Origin: Candidatus Latescibacterota bacterium | Lineage (GTDB): Bacteria > Latescibacterota > UBA2968 > GCA-2709665 | Length of the DNA stretch: 64,000 nt | NCBI GenBank assembly: GCA_021295655.1 | Contig: JAGWBX010000013.1 | Coordinates: 1 to 64,000, forward strand | Direction of reading: 5' to 3' | Shown here: positions 18,040 to 27,370 of the stretch, piece after piece | Layout of the letters: every line of letters begins with the position of its first letter | Position numbering within the stretch: the first letter of the stretch is position 1 | The notes under the pieces: model-generated | What the model was told of the DNA's origin: nothing | Database searches by the model: none | The model's input: the letters and a program-made list of their open reading frames with translations, nothing else | Made by a program: the position numbers and the translations under genes

Positions 18040-18798
18040 TTATCGCTTCCAGAATGGACTCGCAACGTCCGAGAACCTCACCCGCCCGAAGTCGTCCGGG
18101 GCGTGAAACTGCGGCTCGGGCGTCCGGCTGGGGCACCACTGGCTGAACTGGGCGTTGGTTCTCCCGCCAAGCCGGTTCAGGTTCAGGTTCCAGACGTCAC
18201 CGGGCGCCGGCGGCGTGTTTTTCGCAACGCCGGCGAAATTCTCAAACGGTATGGCAGCCTCGAGGACCCAGTACGAATCCGTATCCTCGTCGTCGTTCAA
18301 CGTGCCGTTTATAAACGTTGAAACCTGAAGGCCCTGTACCCGCCAACCCGTGTCCACGACCTCGCCGGCGCCCCTGGGATTGAACCGGTCCAGGAAAATG
18401 CTCAGGACATTCATCTCGATATTGAAATAGACGTGCGGCTGGTCCGGATTCGGCGCTGTGAAGACCTCCACGCAGTCGTCATCGTACACGTCGCTGTTGC
18501 GCTCGGTGTGATCCGCCCAGATATGGGCGTCTTCACAGATATACGACACGTACAGATGGGTATCGTCCCAGAGCATTTTGGCCACCGTCTGCTCCTGTTT
18601 GCCGCCGATGTACCACGGGAAGACGAACGCGCCCACGTCGGGCGCGGCCACCCACGCCGGTTCGTCCAGCCGTCCGTCGACCGTTATCGGGGTTCCGGCA
18701 CGATAGATCGTGTAATTCGGCCGACTCTCGGCCTCGGCTGAATCCACCGTCATCAGGACCGCGGCAACCACAAGACACCCCAGCAGAATCTCCATCAT
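18040..18798 (-). CDS. Secreted CBM9-like domain protein
   Basis: A 252-residue secreted protein: signal peptide (about residues 1-23, ending DSAEAE), then one carbohydrate-binding family 9-like (DOMON-related) beta-sandwich. Typical features are the opening ITVDGRLDEPAW, WDDTHLYVSYICED and the DDDCVEVF...YFNIEMN blocks. It probably binds glycans or an electron carrier such as heme in the periplasm. AGGAGG lies four bases before the first ATG and seven before the second at 18795. The LolA-like gene follows after 64 bases. Confidence 0.87.
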   Translation of the reverse strand: MMEILLGCLVVAAVLMTVDSAEAESRPNYTIYRAGTPITVDGRLDEPAWVAAPDVGAFVFPWYIGGKQEQTVAKMLWDDTHLYVSYICEDAHIWADHTERNSDVYDDDCVEVFTAPNPDQPHVYFNIEMNVLSIFLDRFNPRGAGEVVDTGWRVQGLQVSTFINGTLNDDEDTDSYWVLEAAIPFENFAGVAKNTPPAPGDVWNLNLNRLGGRTNAQFSQWCPSRTPEPQFHAPDDFGRVRFSDVASPFWKR

Positions 18799-18825
18799 CA
18801 GACCTCCTGTACTATCGATTCCCGG

Positions 18826-19602
18826 TTAACCGGTTCCCTCACACAACCCGCGCAAAAACGCGGCATCCGCCATCAAAGCGGCCTCGGGATCGTCCACCTT
18901 GACGAACTCGACTTCCAGGTACCCGTCGAAACCCGCCGCCGCGAGTTCCCGAACGACCGCGCGGTAGTCCACGTAACCCGCCGATATCAGGCTGCGCGTG
19001 TTCCGCCCGGGCGTGGTATAGTTCTGCGCATGCACAGTTGCCACACGTGACGCCACCTGCCGCGCCACCTCAACGACCCGGCCGGCGCTGTCCGTATACA
19101 TCGGCTGGAAATTCAACAGGAAATTGGGCCGATCCACGCCCTCCACCAACCGCAGGCTGCCCCGGACCGTATCGCACAGGTATCCCAGGTGCATTTCCAG
19201 AACAAGGCTCACGCCCCGGTCACCGGCGCAGTCCGCAAACCGGCGGAATCCGGAGATCACCTTCTGCCAGTCCTCGTCTGTCGCCTCGCTCGAACCGCAG
19301 GACCCCGCCCAGACCCGGATTTTGTCCGTACCCAGATCGGATGCGGTATCCAGTCCCTCCGCCATCTCCCTCTCAAAGCCTGGCGAGACCGGATTGATGT
19401 ACGATCCGTACTGCGATACGTCCAGCCCTCGCTCCCGAATGGCCCGGGCCATCCGCCGGTTTTCCGCCGCGTTATACGAACCGGGCATATGATCGGGTTT
19501 CCCCCACGGCTCGACACCATCGAATCCGGCCCGGACCGCAAGGGTCAGGACGTCCTCGAACTTCCTGTCCTGGAAAGCAATCGTACACAGCGCAGTCTTC
19601 AT
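18826..19602 (-). CDS. Sugar phosphate isomerase/epimerase (TIM barrel)
   Basis: A 258-residue xylose-isomerase-like TIM barrel. The first strand MKTALCTIAFQDR begins at ATG 19602 with GGGAG seven bases upstream; the longer open frame upstream runs through a repeat element and is not coding. Metal-site acids are suggested by GVEPWG, LEMHLGY and the closing GYLEVEF. Relatives isomerise or dehydrate keto-sugars and inosose. It precedes the CBM9-like gene with a 27-base gap and may head that operon. One of five such barrels in the window. Confidence 0.87.
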   Translation of the reverse strand: MKTALCTIAFQDRKFEDVLTLAVRAGFDGVEPWGKPDHMPGSYNAAENRRMARAIRERGLDVSQYGSYINPVSPGFEREMAEGLDTASDLGTDKIRVWAGSCGSSEATDEDWQKVISGFRRFADCAGDRGVSLVLEMHLGYLCDTVRGSLRLVEGVDRPNFLLNFQPMYTDSAGRVVEVARQVASRVATVHAQNYTTPGRNTRSLISAGYVDYRAVVRELAAAGFDGYLEVEFVKVDDPEAALMADAAFLRGLCEGTG

Positions 19603-19618
19603 CGTCACGTCTCCCAAC

Positions 19619-19747
19619 CGCCCGTTGACAGAGTCCATCCGGGCTACCTGCCTGTGCGGTGCACGCAGACAGACGGCCGTCCCTGGCGGTCTAAATACTG
19701 CGTTGCCCGGCCTCGCCTGCAGAGCGACTCGATCAACGGACTGCTGT
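19619..19747 (+). repeat. Reduced copy of the MITE-like repeat
   Basis: This copy matches the full element at 28587-28756 at both ends: CCCGTTGACAGAGTCCATCC on the left and GAGCGACTCGATCAAC on the right. About 40 bases of the middle are missing and the outermost TTAA bases are altered. The left end lies 16 bases upstream of the isomerase start codon at 19602. Confidence 0.75.
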
Positions 19748-19953
19748 GAAATTGACCCATAATACCCCGGCCACGATCCGATGTCAAACCGAATGATGGC
19801 ATCAGGATGCGATTCGATGGACCGGATGTCGCGTTGGTTCCCTGCGAACGGAAACCCCGTTCCGTGTCCGGACGAACGGTTCACCGCCAGTAAATGCGGG
19901 CCGGACGGGAAAAGATCCCCGGAATGCCGCGCTTACGGGAATCAACGATCCGG

Positions 19954-19982
19954 TTGACAGAGACGCGGTCCTTTTTTACTTT
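19954..19982 (+). promoter_or_regulatory. Sigma-70-type promoter
   Basis: TTGACA (19954-19959), a 17-base spacer and TACTTT (19977-19982) precede the isomerase gene at 20098 by about 115 bases. The 495-base region between the two divergent isomerase genes (19603-20097) otherwise holds only the repeat copy. Confidence 0.65.
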
Positions 19983-20097
19983 AGCCGGAAGCAGCGGAAC
20001 CCCGGCGCCCGGACCCGATCCGTCCTCATTTTCGCGAAGGATACGGCAGGATGGGTTCTCTGAACAACTGGCAAAATCGATATCGGGAAGGAAGGAA

Positions 20098-20937
20098 ATG
20101 GACCGGTTCAAATTCGGAATTCTGGAAGACGTAATTCAGTCGGACTGGGTGGACGTGTACCCGAAAGCGAAAGCGCTCGGTTACGACGGCGTTGAGCTGG
20201 GGGTTCGGGCAAGCACGTATCGTGCCTCCGACCTCTGGAACGATGAAGGCATCGACACCCTGGGACGGCGCGCGGAATCGGCGGGCGTGACGATCTTCTC
20301 CGTGTGTCTGCACACGTTCTGGCATTTCACCTTTGCCGACCCCGACGTGGCGAACCGCTTCATGGCCAAACAGATCGTGTACCAGGCCATTCATGCATGT
20401 AACGTCCTGGGAATCCGAACCATACTCATTCCAGTCACGAATCCGCTGGGGTTGCCCCACCGCGAGGCAGCCCATCGCTGGGCCTACGAAACCCGTGCCG
20501 TTGCCTCCCAGGCGGCCTCCCGGGGCATCCACATCGGACTGGAGAACGTTGGGCGCAGCCACGTCGTGACCGGTGAACAGATGTTGGAACTGATTGAAGC
20601 GGTGGACAATCCGTACGTTGGCGCCTACTTCGACGTCGGCAACGCGCAGATGCTGGGCAGCAACTCCGTCGCGGACGTCCACACGCTGGGAGACCGGATT
20701 GTACAGGTCCACATCAAGGATCCGCGAACCGACCGGACGCCCTGTTACGTCGGCGAGGGCGACATCGATCTGGAAGGATGCCTCAGAGCATTGAACGAAG
20801 TGGGATACAGGGGCCCGCTCGTCTTCGAAACGCCCCCCATGGAAGACGCGCTGTCAACCGCGGAACGCAACCTGAGAACTCTGAAATCCCTGGTCGATAC
20901 GGCCGCCGTGGAACCGAACCGTAACGTGAATTCGTAA
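20098..20937 (+). CDS. Sugar phosphate isomerase/epimerase (TIM barrel)
   Basis: A 279-residue TIM barrel of the AP-endonuclease-2/xylose-isomerase superfamily. Probable metal ligands are Glu in IGLENVG, Asp in AYFDVGN, His in VQVHIKD and Glu in LVFETPP, the usual Glu-Asp-His-Glu set. GGGAAGGAAGGA just before the ATG fixes the start, so the longer upstream frame is not coding. It lies divergent from the isomerase at 18826 and convergent with coaX. Confidence 0.9.
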   Translation: MDRFKFGILEDVIQSDWVDVYPKAKALGYDGVELGVRASTYRASDLWNDEGIDTLGRRAESAGVTIFSVCLHTFWHFTFADPDVANRFMAKQIVYQAIHACNVLGIRTILIPVTNPLGLPHREAAHRWAYETRAVASQAASRGIHIGLENVGRSHVVTGEQMLELIEAVDNPYVGAYFDVGNAQMLGSNSVADVHTLGDRIVQVHIKDPRTDRTPCYVGEGDIDLEGCLRALNEVGYRGPLVFETPPMEDALSTAERNLRTLKSLVDTAAVEPNRNVNS

Positions 20938-21001
20938 ACGCGCCCGGAAAAAAAGGCCCGCAACAGTTTTCGGAGCGTTTCGGCCGGCGGGATTCCTCCT
21001 T

Positions 21002-21778
21002 TTATCTGTCCTGTGGTTTCCGTTTCCCGTACGCGTAAGCCAGCCCGTGCAGCACCAGGTCGGGTTCGGAATCGTGCGACGTTTTGATATAGGGTGAAAG
21101 GACGGGTGCGTCTCCGCCGGTGAGAACGACCCTCGGCGCGCCGTCCGCTGCGTGAATCAGCTCGTCCACGACACGGTCCACGGCTCCTGCCGCCCCGAAC
21201 AATACACCCGCCCGTATACACGCCGTCGTGTCCCGCCCCACCGCCGATGCAGGCGCCGCGAGGTCTACCTCGGGCAGCAAACTGGTCCCCGTCGCGAGCG
21301 CTTTCGCCATCGCCTTCAGGCCTGGGGAGATCGTGCCGCCCATGAAACATCCTGCGGCGGAAACCAGGTCCACGGTAAGGGCCGTCCCGGCATCAATCAC
21401 AATGACGGAACCTCCGACCTGCCTGAACGCGGCCCCGGCAGCCAGAAGCCTGTCGACGCCCACTGCCTCGGGCCGTTCCACGGCGACGTCGATTCCGGGA
21501 CCGGTCCGGGGATCGGCCTCGATCAGATCAAACCCCGCCAACGTCCTGACGGCCCCGCCCATCACGTCCGTCATATCCCTGACCACCGACGAGGCAATGG
21601 CCCCGTCCAGCGCGCGGACCCCTATGCCCGCGCGCTCCAGTACGTCGGCAAGGCGCATTGAGTACACGTCGGAGTCAAGTCCCGCGTCCGTGTCCATGCG
21701 CCAGCGAGTCCGCATATCGTCGCCGTCGAACACGGCGCAGCCGATACTGGAATTTCCAATGTCAAATGCGAGAAACAT
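21002..21778 (-). CDS. coaX: Type III pantothenate kinase
   Basis: A 258-residue kinase that phosphorylates pantothenate, the first step of coenzyme A synthesis. It shows the ASKHA-fold motifs of CoaX: FDIGNSS at residues 5-11, GVDRLLAAGAAF in the middle and VIDAGTALTVDLV with GGTISPG after it. The length is normal. The family N-terminus MFLAFDIGNS begins at ATG 21778, so the longer frame is spurious. No clear Shine-Dalgarno is visible; it starts 58 bases after birA and is probably co-transcribed, as is common for this pair. Confidence 0.93.
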   Translation of the reverse strand: MFLAFDIGNSSIGCAVFDGDDMRTRWRMDTDAGLDSDVYSMRLADVLERAGIGVRALDGAIASSVVRDMTDVMGGAVRTLAGFDLIEADPRTGPGIDVAVERPEAVGVDRLLAAGAAFRQVGGSVIVIDAGTALTVDLVSAAGCFMGGTISPGLKAMAKALATGTSLLPEVDLAAPASAVGRDTTACIRAGVLFGAAGAVDRVVDELIHAADGAPRVVLTGGDAPVLSPYIKTSHDSEPDLVLHGLAYAYGKRKPQDR

Positions 21779-21810
21779 TCGGGTAAACGAAAAAGACACG
21801 CCGGCTGTAG

Positions 21811-21841
21811 CCAGGATGGACTCTTTCAACGGGCTGCTAAA
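21811..21841 (-). repeat. End fragment of the MITE-like repeat
   Basis: On the minus strand this reads TTTAGCAGCCCGTTGAAAG and on to GTCCATCC, matching the left end of the full element. The birA stop codon (21837-21839) lies inside it. No other part of the element is present. Confidence 0.7.
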
Positions 21842-22868
21842 TAAGCGTACCGCCTCCCACGTCGCCGGCCAGGACCCTCCTGACCACGCCGTCCACGCCC
21901 CGGACCAGGAGCGCACCATCGGTCCCGACGTCTTCCGCCACACCCCGGACCGGGCCCGCACCCGTCATGATGCAAACCGGTTTACCGAGCATCCGGGCCT
22001 TGCCCTTCCACCGTTCCCTGATCCTATCGGCATCCAGGCTGGCGAATACCGCTTCCAGCGCCCGCAACGCTTCGGCCAGCAGCGCCGTCCGATCGAATGC
22101 CCGACCCGTGACGCACCGCAGGGAGGTCGCGGTATTCTGCAGACCCACGGGAAAGTCGTCCTCGTCCTGGTTGACGTTTATCCCAATGCCGAGAACGGCG
22201 AAGTCCACTCTGTCGACGCCGCGTAGCTCGGTAAGGATGCCCGCCAGTTTCCGATCGTTCAGGTACAGGTCATTCGGCCACCTGACGTCGGGCCGTATGC
22301 CTGTCGAAGCCTCTACGGCGTCGGCCAGAGCGACGGCCGCGCCGAGCGTAAGCATCCATGAGCGTGCAGCCGTCAGTTCGTACCGGAGTATCAGTGAGAA
22401 CCAGAGCCCCACGCCGGGCGGCGAAAACCAGTTTCTGCCAAGACGCCCCCGTCCTGCCTTCTGATGTTCCGCAAGCACCACGGTGCCGTGCGCCGCACCG
22501 GCCAGAGCTGACCGCGTCGCCACGGCATTCGTCGAATCCAGCTCCAGAAAGCAGACGGGCAACCGGCCCAGGGCGCGGGTCCCGAGTCCTTCTACAAGGT
22601 GGCTCCGGACGATCACGTCAGTCTCGGTGACCAGGCGAATACCCGCTCCGTGACAATCCGAAACCGAATAACCCAGACGACGCATCGCGCCCACGGCGCG
22701 GCGGACGTCATCGGGATTGCACGAGAGCGCGGCTGCAATATCCGGAGCAGGAACCTCCGTTGCCCGGTGTTCACCCAGCGCCTCGAGAACTCGATACGCA
22801 ACCGGGGTTTCGAAGCCGCCGGTTCGGGCTGATGACCCAGTGGAAGTGCACAACCGTTTTTCGGTCAT
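21837..22868 (-). CDS. birA: Bifunctional biotin ligase/biotin operon repressor
   Basis: A 343-residue BirA. An N-terminal winged-helix region (about residues 20-80) precedes the biotin-protein ligase domain with the ATP/biotin loop GRGRLGRNW, the SPPGVGLWFSLIL strand and VRWPNDLYLNDRKLAGIL; the C-terminal SH3-like domain follows. It attaches biotin to carboxylases and may repress biotin genes, though no bio gene is nearby. The start overlaps the nadC stop as ATGA. Its last codons run into a repeat fragment, so the C-terminus may have been changed by insertion. Confidence 0.93.
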   Translation of the reverse strand: MTEKRLCTSTGSSARTGGFETPVAYRVLEALGEHRATEVPAPDIAAALSCNPDDVRRAVGAMRRLGYSVSDCHGAGIRLVTETDVIVRSHLVEGLGTRALGRLPVCFLELDSTNAVATRSALAGAAHGTVVLAEHQKAGRGRLGRNWFSPPGVGLWFSLILRYELTAARSWMLTLGAAVALADAVEASTGIRPDVRWPNDLYLNDRKLAGILTELRGVDRVDFAVLGIGINVNQDEDDFPVGLQNTATSLRCVTGRAFDRTALLAEALRALEAVFASLDADRIRERWKGKARMLGKPVCIMTGAGPVRGVAEDVGTDGALLVRGVDGVVRRVLAGDVGGGTLI

Positions 22869-23728
22869 TGGAACAACAGGCTCAGATCCAGGGAGGGCGG
22901 CGAGTGTGTCAACGCCCCGACGGAGATGAGATCCACGCCCGTCTCCGCAACGGTTCGAACGGTTTTGAGTGTGACATTGCCGGATGCTTCCAGAAGAAGG
23001 CCTTCCCGACCGAAGGACCTCGCGCGGGCCACCGCGAGGCCAGTCGTGTGCAGATCCATGTTGTCCAGCATCACCCGATCCGCTCCCGCGACAAGCGCGT
23101 CTTCAAGCTCCCGAAGGGTCTTCACCTCCACTTCGATCTTCACCCGCCTGCGGTCCCGGGCCATTGCCGACTTCACCGCCGCCACGGCAGGCCCGATGCC
23201 GTCAGCCGCCTCGATGTGGTTATCCTTGAGGAGCACCATGTCGTGGAGTCCCATACGATGGTTGGCTCCTCCCCCGGCGACGACCGCGTACTTGTCCAGC
23301 ATACGAAGACCGGGTGCTGTTTTCCGGGTATCCAGGATCCTCGCGCCCGTTCCCGCAACGGCGGCCACGTATGCTGCCGTAATCGTCGCGATTCCGGACA
23401 TGCGCTGCAGGAAATTCAACGCCGTCCGCTCCGCCGTCAGGATGCCGCGCGCGGGGCCGGCGACCTTCGCCACCACGTCCTCCACGTCGACGCGCGAGCC
23501 ATCCTCCGTTCGGTGCGTCACCTGTATTCGGCAATCGACCCGGTGGAATACCCGTTCGGCCACCGCGAGGCCGGCGATTACACCCGGCGCTTTGGCAACA
23601 AGCACGGCTTGTGCCTGCGCGTTCGGACGCACGGTCCAGGCGGTTGAAATATCGCCGTCACCCACGTCTTCCATTATCGCGGCGTCGACCACGCTGTCGA
23701 CGCCATCCCATGCCATCGGTTCCGACAT
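22865..23728 (-). CDS. nadC: Nicotinate-nucleotide pyrophosphorylase (quinolinate phosphoribosyltransferase)
   Basis: A 287-residue enzyme making nicotinate mononucleotide from quinolinate and PRPP in NAD synthesis. Family landmarks are GDGDIST near the N-terminus, ERTALNFLQRMSGIAT, DTRKTAPGLRMLDKYAV, the GGGANHRMGL stretch, LLKDNH, and the closing LEASGNVTL...VDLISVGALTHS. Normal length. It is 18 bases downstream of uvrB and overlaps birA by four bases, so it is part of the uvrB-nadC-birA-coaX run. Confidence 0.95.
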   Translation of the reverse strand: MSEPMAWDGVDSVVDAAIMEDVGDGDISTAWTVRPNAQAQAVLVAKAPGVIAGLAVAERVFHRVDCRIQVTHRTEDGSRVDVEDVVAKVAGPARGILTAERTALNFLQRMSGIATITAAYVAAVAGTGARILDTRKTAPGLRMLDKYAVVAGGGANHRMGLHDMVLLKDNHIEAADGIGPAVAAVKSAMARDRRRVKIEVEVKTLRELEDALVAGADRVMLDNMDLHTTGLAVARARSFGREGLLLEASGNVTLKTVRTVAETGVDLISVGALTHSPPSLDLSLLFQ

Positions 23729-23746
23729 CTCAGTCGATCTTCCCGC

Positions 23747-25756
23747 CTACGCAGCGTCGTCTGGGACACCCTTCATGCGGGATTTCAGCTGGTTAATCCG
23801 GTCCCGGTATTCGGCCGCCCGTTCAAACGCCAGTTCCGCCGCAGCCCTGGCCATTTTGTCTTCGAGTTCCGCAATCACGTCCGGTATATTGGCGCCGGCC
23901 TCGTACCCGGACGTTTCCTCCGCCGCAAGCGGCATCTCCTCCTGCCTGGCATCGGCGACCGCCGTGGATTGCAGAATCTCATCCCTGCTCTTGTAGACGG
24001 TCTGCGGCACCACGCTCATCCGTTCATTGAATGCCTGCTGCACCTGCCGTCTGCGGTTGGTTTCTTCGATCGCCCGGCGCATGGAATCCGTAACCTTGTC
24101 CGCGTACATAATGACCTTGCCGGCCACATTTCTGGCTGCCCTGCCCGCCGTTTGAATCAGCGAACGCGTTGAGCGCAGGAAGCCCTCTTTATCCGCATCC
24201 AGGATGGCGACCAGGGACACTTCAGGCAGGTCCAACCCTTCGCGCAGCAGATTCACACCCACCAGAACGTCGAACTCGCCCAGGCGCAGTGCCCTGATGA
24301 TATCGACGCGTTCCAATGAGTCAATTTCCGAATGCATATAACGGGCGCGTATCCCCAGATCCCGCATGTATTCGGCCAGGTCCTCGGACATTCTCTTGGT
24401 CAGCGCGGTGACCAGCACGCGTTCGCTGCGGGCCACGCGCTCACGGACCTCATCGATCAGATCGTCCACCTGCCCGCGCACGGGACGCACCAGCATCTCC
24501 GGATCCAGGACGCCGGTAGGCCGGATAATCTGTTCGACCACAATTCCCTCTGTCATTTCCAGTTCATAGTCCGCGGGTGTGGCGGACATGAAAATCGCCG
24601 AATTAACCTTGCCTTCGAATTCCTCAAAGTAGAGCGGACGGTTGTCCAGAGCGGCGGGCAGCCGGAACCCGTGTTCCACCAGTGTTGTCTTCCGCGATCG
24701 GTCGGCGTTCCACATCCCCCGGATCTGCGGCAGCGTCACGTGCGACTCGTCGATGACGATCAGAAATTCCTCCGGGAAATAGTCCAGCAGCACGTGGGGC
24801 GGCTGACCGGGCTCCCTGCCGTCGATGTATCTGGAGTAGTTCTCGATTCCGGCGCAGTAGCCGATCTCGCGCATCATCTCAATGTCGTACCGCGTTCGTG
24901 TCTCCAGCCGCTGGGCCTCCAGCAGTTTCCCCTGGTTCTTGAACGCCTCCAGCTGCGCAGTCATGTCAATTTCGATCTGCCCGATGGCCTTCTCGATCCG
25001 CTGTCCGCTGGTCACGAAGTGCCGCGCCGGATAAATCGCGGCCCGTTCCTGCGAATCCAGCACCTCCCCTGTCACGTGTTTCACCAGACTGATCGCGTCC
25101 ACTTCGTCTCCGAAGAATTCCACGCGAACCGGATCGTCGCGGTCGGGTCGATAGATCTCCACCACGTCGCCGCGCACCCGAAATGTTCCCGGTCCGAAGT
25201 CCACGTCGTTACGCGTGTAGTGTATGTCCACCAGCCGGCGAAGCAGATCGTCCCGGTCCACCCTGTCCCCCCGGTCGATCATGACGTGCATGCCCTCGTA
25301 CTCTTCCGGATTGCCGATCCCGTAAATGCAGGATACGCTGGCCACGATAATCACGTCCTGACGCTCCATCAACGCGCTCGTCGCCCGAAGGCGCAACCGG
25401 TTGATCTCATCGTTGATGTCGGCTTCCTTTTCAATGAAGGTATCCGTTACGGGCTTATATGCCTCGGGCTGATAATAGTCGTAATAGGAAATGAAATACT
25501 CCACCGCGTTGTCCGGAAAAAACGTCTTGAATTCACCATACAACTGAGCCGCCAGCGTCTTGTTATGCGAAATGACGAGGGTTGGCATCTGTATCGCCTC
25601 GATGACTTTCGAAATCGTATACGTCTTACCCGTTCCGGTCGCCCCCAGCAGGGTCTGAAACCGGTCGCCACGTTGAACGCCCTCGCTCAATTCTGCGATT
25701 GCCTCCGGCTGGTCGCCGGCCGGCTCAAACGGCGCCTTGACCCTAAAACGCTTCAT
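23747..25756 (-). CDS. uvrB: UvrABC excinuclease subunit B
   Basis: A 669-residue UvrB, the damage-verifying helicase of nucleotide excision repair. Walker A GATGTGKT is at residues 38-45; the beta-hairpin [12 protein letters not shown] follows around 95; helicase motifs include [13 protein letters not shown] and the motif V/VI region [17 protein letters not shown]-terminal UVR motif (about 630-665) binds UvrC. I chose ATG 25756 (GAGG five bases upstream); GTG 25762 and ATG 25759 are alternatives. First gene of the run through coaX. Confidence 0.96.
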   Translation of the reverse strand: MKRFRVKAPFEPAGDQPEAIAELSEGVQRGDRFQTLLGATGTGKTYTISKVIEAIQMPTLVISHNKTLAAQLYGEFKTFFPDNAVEYFISYYDYYQPEAYKPVTDTFIEKEADINDEINRLRLRATSALMERQDVIIVASVSCIYGIGNPEEYEGMHVMIDRGDRVDRDDLLRRLVDIHYTRNDVDFGPGTFRVRGDVVEIYRPDRDDPVRVEFFGDEVDAISLVKHVTGEVLDSQERAAIYPARHFVTSGQRIEKAIGQIEIDMTAQLEAFKNQGKLLEAQRLETRTRYDIEMMREIGYCAGIENYSRYIDGREPGQPPHVLLDYFPEEFLIVIDESHVTLPQIRGMWNADRSRKTTLVEHGFRLPAALDNRPLYFEEFEGKVNSAIFMSATPADYELEMTEGIVVEQIIRPTGVLDPEMLVRPVRGQVDDLIDEVRERVARSERVLVTALTKRMSEDLAEYMRDLGIRARYMHSEIDSLERVDIIRALRLGEFDVLVGVNLLREGLDLPEVSLVAILDADKEGFLRSTRSLIQTAGRAARNVAGKVIMYADKVTDSMRRAIEETNRRRQVQQAFNERMSVVPQTVYKSRDEILQSTAVADARQEEMPLAAEETSGYEAGANIPDVIAELEDKMARAAAELAFERAAEYRDRINQLKSRMKGVPDDAA

Positions 25757-26075
25757 CATCACCTCGTGACACTTTTCGCAGCCGAAAAACAGTGACCAAA
25801 TGTATAGATAATTTAGACATGGTTCGTCACAAAAGCAAGAACTATGCTACGAATCCCAATCTCGCCGGAATTGACATTTTCTGTCTGTACTGCCGGCCGT
25901 ATTCGGATTGCCATCCCGGTCTCGACCATGAAAATACGTGGAATCGGCGCTCATTGTACTTTTTTTTTGGGTTCAAACTGGTTAAATTTCACAGGACAGA
26001 CGCAAAATCACGTACATGGAACCCGCTGGACCGGGTCTTGAGCGTATACGTATCCCGTCATTGGATCTGTCGCAT
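25757..26075. other. Intergenic region between divergent genes
   Basis: About 320 bases between uvrB and a DUF3179 gene, locally AT-rich around 25795-25830 and 25955-25995. It must hold both promoters. A TTGACA at 25871 has no -10 box at the right distance, so I cannot assign either promoter with confidence. Confidence 0.5.
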
Positions 26076-27251
26076 ATGAAGCCTCTCCTTCATCTGGCAT
26101 TTGCGTTCGCCGTTGCCGGCGCGCTCTCCGCTTGCGGCGGCAAGACGCCACCTGCTCCGGTGTCTCCCCCGGAAACCGGAAGCAACGGTGAGGCAGGCAG
26201 TGCAGCGCCGCTGCCGTCAAGAAACTTTCTGAACGTATCGCGCTTTCCCATGAACCGTCTGATCAGCGGCGGCGTGGCCAAGGACGGCATCCCCGCGCTG
26301 ACGGATCCGGATTTTGTCCGCGCGGGTTCGGCATACGCCACCTATCTTCTGGACGAGGATCTCGTACTCGGGGTTTACCTCGACGGCGTCGCCAAAGCCT
26401 ACCCGCACAATATCGGCTGGCACCATGAAATCGTCAACGACGTCGCGAGCGACCGTGCCCTTGTTGTCACGTTATGCCCGCTCACGGGCACCGGGATGGT
26501 CTTCGACGGGCAGGGCGAGGGCAACGGGCGGCTGGAACTCGGCGTCTCCGGTCTGCTGTTCAACAACAATCTCGTGATGTACGACCGTCGATTTGAAGAC
26601 ACCCTTTACCCTCAGATGACCCATATCGGCATCAGGGGCTACGGCACCGAGCAGGAACTCACGTTGATGCCCGTGGTCGAAACCACCTGGGGCAACTGGA
26701 AAAGGATTCACCCCGGCACGCTGATCGTCAGTTCGGGTTCCACGGGCATGTACCGGCCGGAGCGCTATTCAACTTACCCTTACACGGGCTACCGGGAACC
26801 GGCGTCGGCGCCCATGTTTCCCCTGTTTCCGGAACCGGACGACAATCCCATTGTACACGATTATCCGCCGAAAGAGATCGTACTGGGGGTTCGATTCGGA
26901 AACGTCGCCAAGGCGTATCCCTTTTCTCAAATGGGTGACGACCGGTCCGTAATCAACGACCGGGTCGCAGATCAGAACGTCCTCGTCGTTTACGACGCCG
27001 CAGCGCGCATGGCACTGCCCTTCCGCCGAGATCTGGGCAATCTGACACTCAACTTTGAGAAAGTGCCTTCCACGGATCGGCGGTTTGACTTTTTGATGAG
27101 AGACCTCGAAACCGGGACCACCTGGAACCTGCTGGGTCAGGCACTGGCGGGCGAACTTCGAGGTAACCAGCTCTATCAGATCCCCGCACACAACGCATTC
27201 TGGTTTGCCTGGGCCACCTTCTGGCAGGATACCGCGGTCTACCGGCCCTGA
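26076..27251 (+). CDS. DUF3179 lipoprotein (first of two)
   Basis: A 391-residue lipoprotein: signal peptide with lipobox ALSAC (Cys20), a short Pro/Gly/Ser linker, then a DUF3179 domain. Conserved blocks shared with the paralogue at 29552 include KAYPHNIGWHHEIVND, PLTGTGMVF, GLLFNNNLVMYD, YPQMTH, ETTW and the closing PAHNAFWFAWATFWQDT. The function of DUF3179 is not known. The ATG at 26076 begins the signal peptide, so the longer frame is not coding. It is followed after 119 bases by a beta-barrel gene. Confidence 0.88.
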   Translation: MKPLLHLAFAFAVAGALSACGGKTPPAPVSPPETGSNGEAGSAAPLPSRNFLNVSRFPMNRLISGGVAKDGIPALTDPDFVRAGSAYATYLLDEDLVLGVYLDGVAKAYPHNIGWHHEIVNDVASDRALVVTLCPLTGTGMVFDGQGEGNGRLELGVSGLLFNNNLVMYDRRFEDTLYPQMTHIGIRGYGTEQELTLMPVVETTWGNWKRIHPGTLIVSSGSTGMYRPERYSTYPYTGYREPASAPMFPLFPEPDDNPIVHDYPPKEIVLGVRFGNVAKAYPFSQMGDDRSVINDRVADQNVLVVYDAAARMALPFRRDLGNLTLNFEKVPSTDRRFDFLMRDLETGTTWNLLGQALAGELRGNQLYQIPAHNAFWFAWATFWQDTAVYRP

Positions 27252-27370
27252 CCGAAGAACGAGGAATACCCTGAATGCCGAGCCCGATTGGATATGCTAT
27301 TGGATACTTCAGCATCGCAGGTAAAGCCGACGTGGTTCACGTGTCCTGATTCCGACCCGCGGTACGGTTC

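Noticed and set aside
20938..21001. A-rich run and GC-rich stretch between convergent isomerase and coaX genes
   Set aside because: I could not draw a stable stem next to the A run, so it is not listed as a terminator.
25871..25876. TTGACA in the uvrB/DUF3179 intergenic region
   Set aside because: Seventeen bases later the sequence is CGGCCG, not a -10 box.
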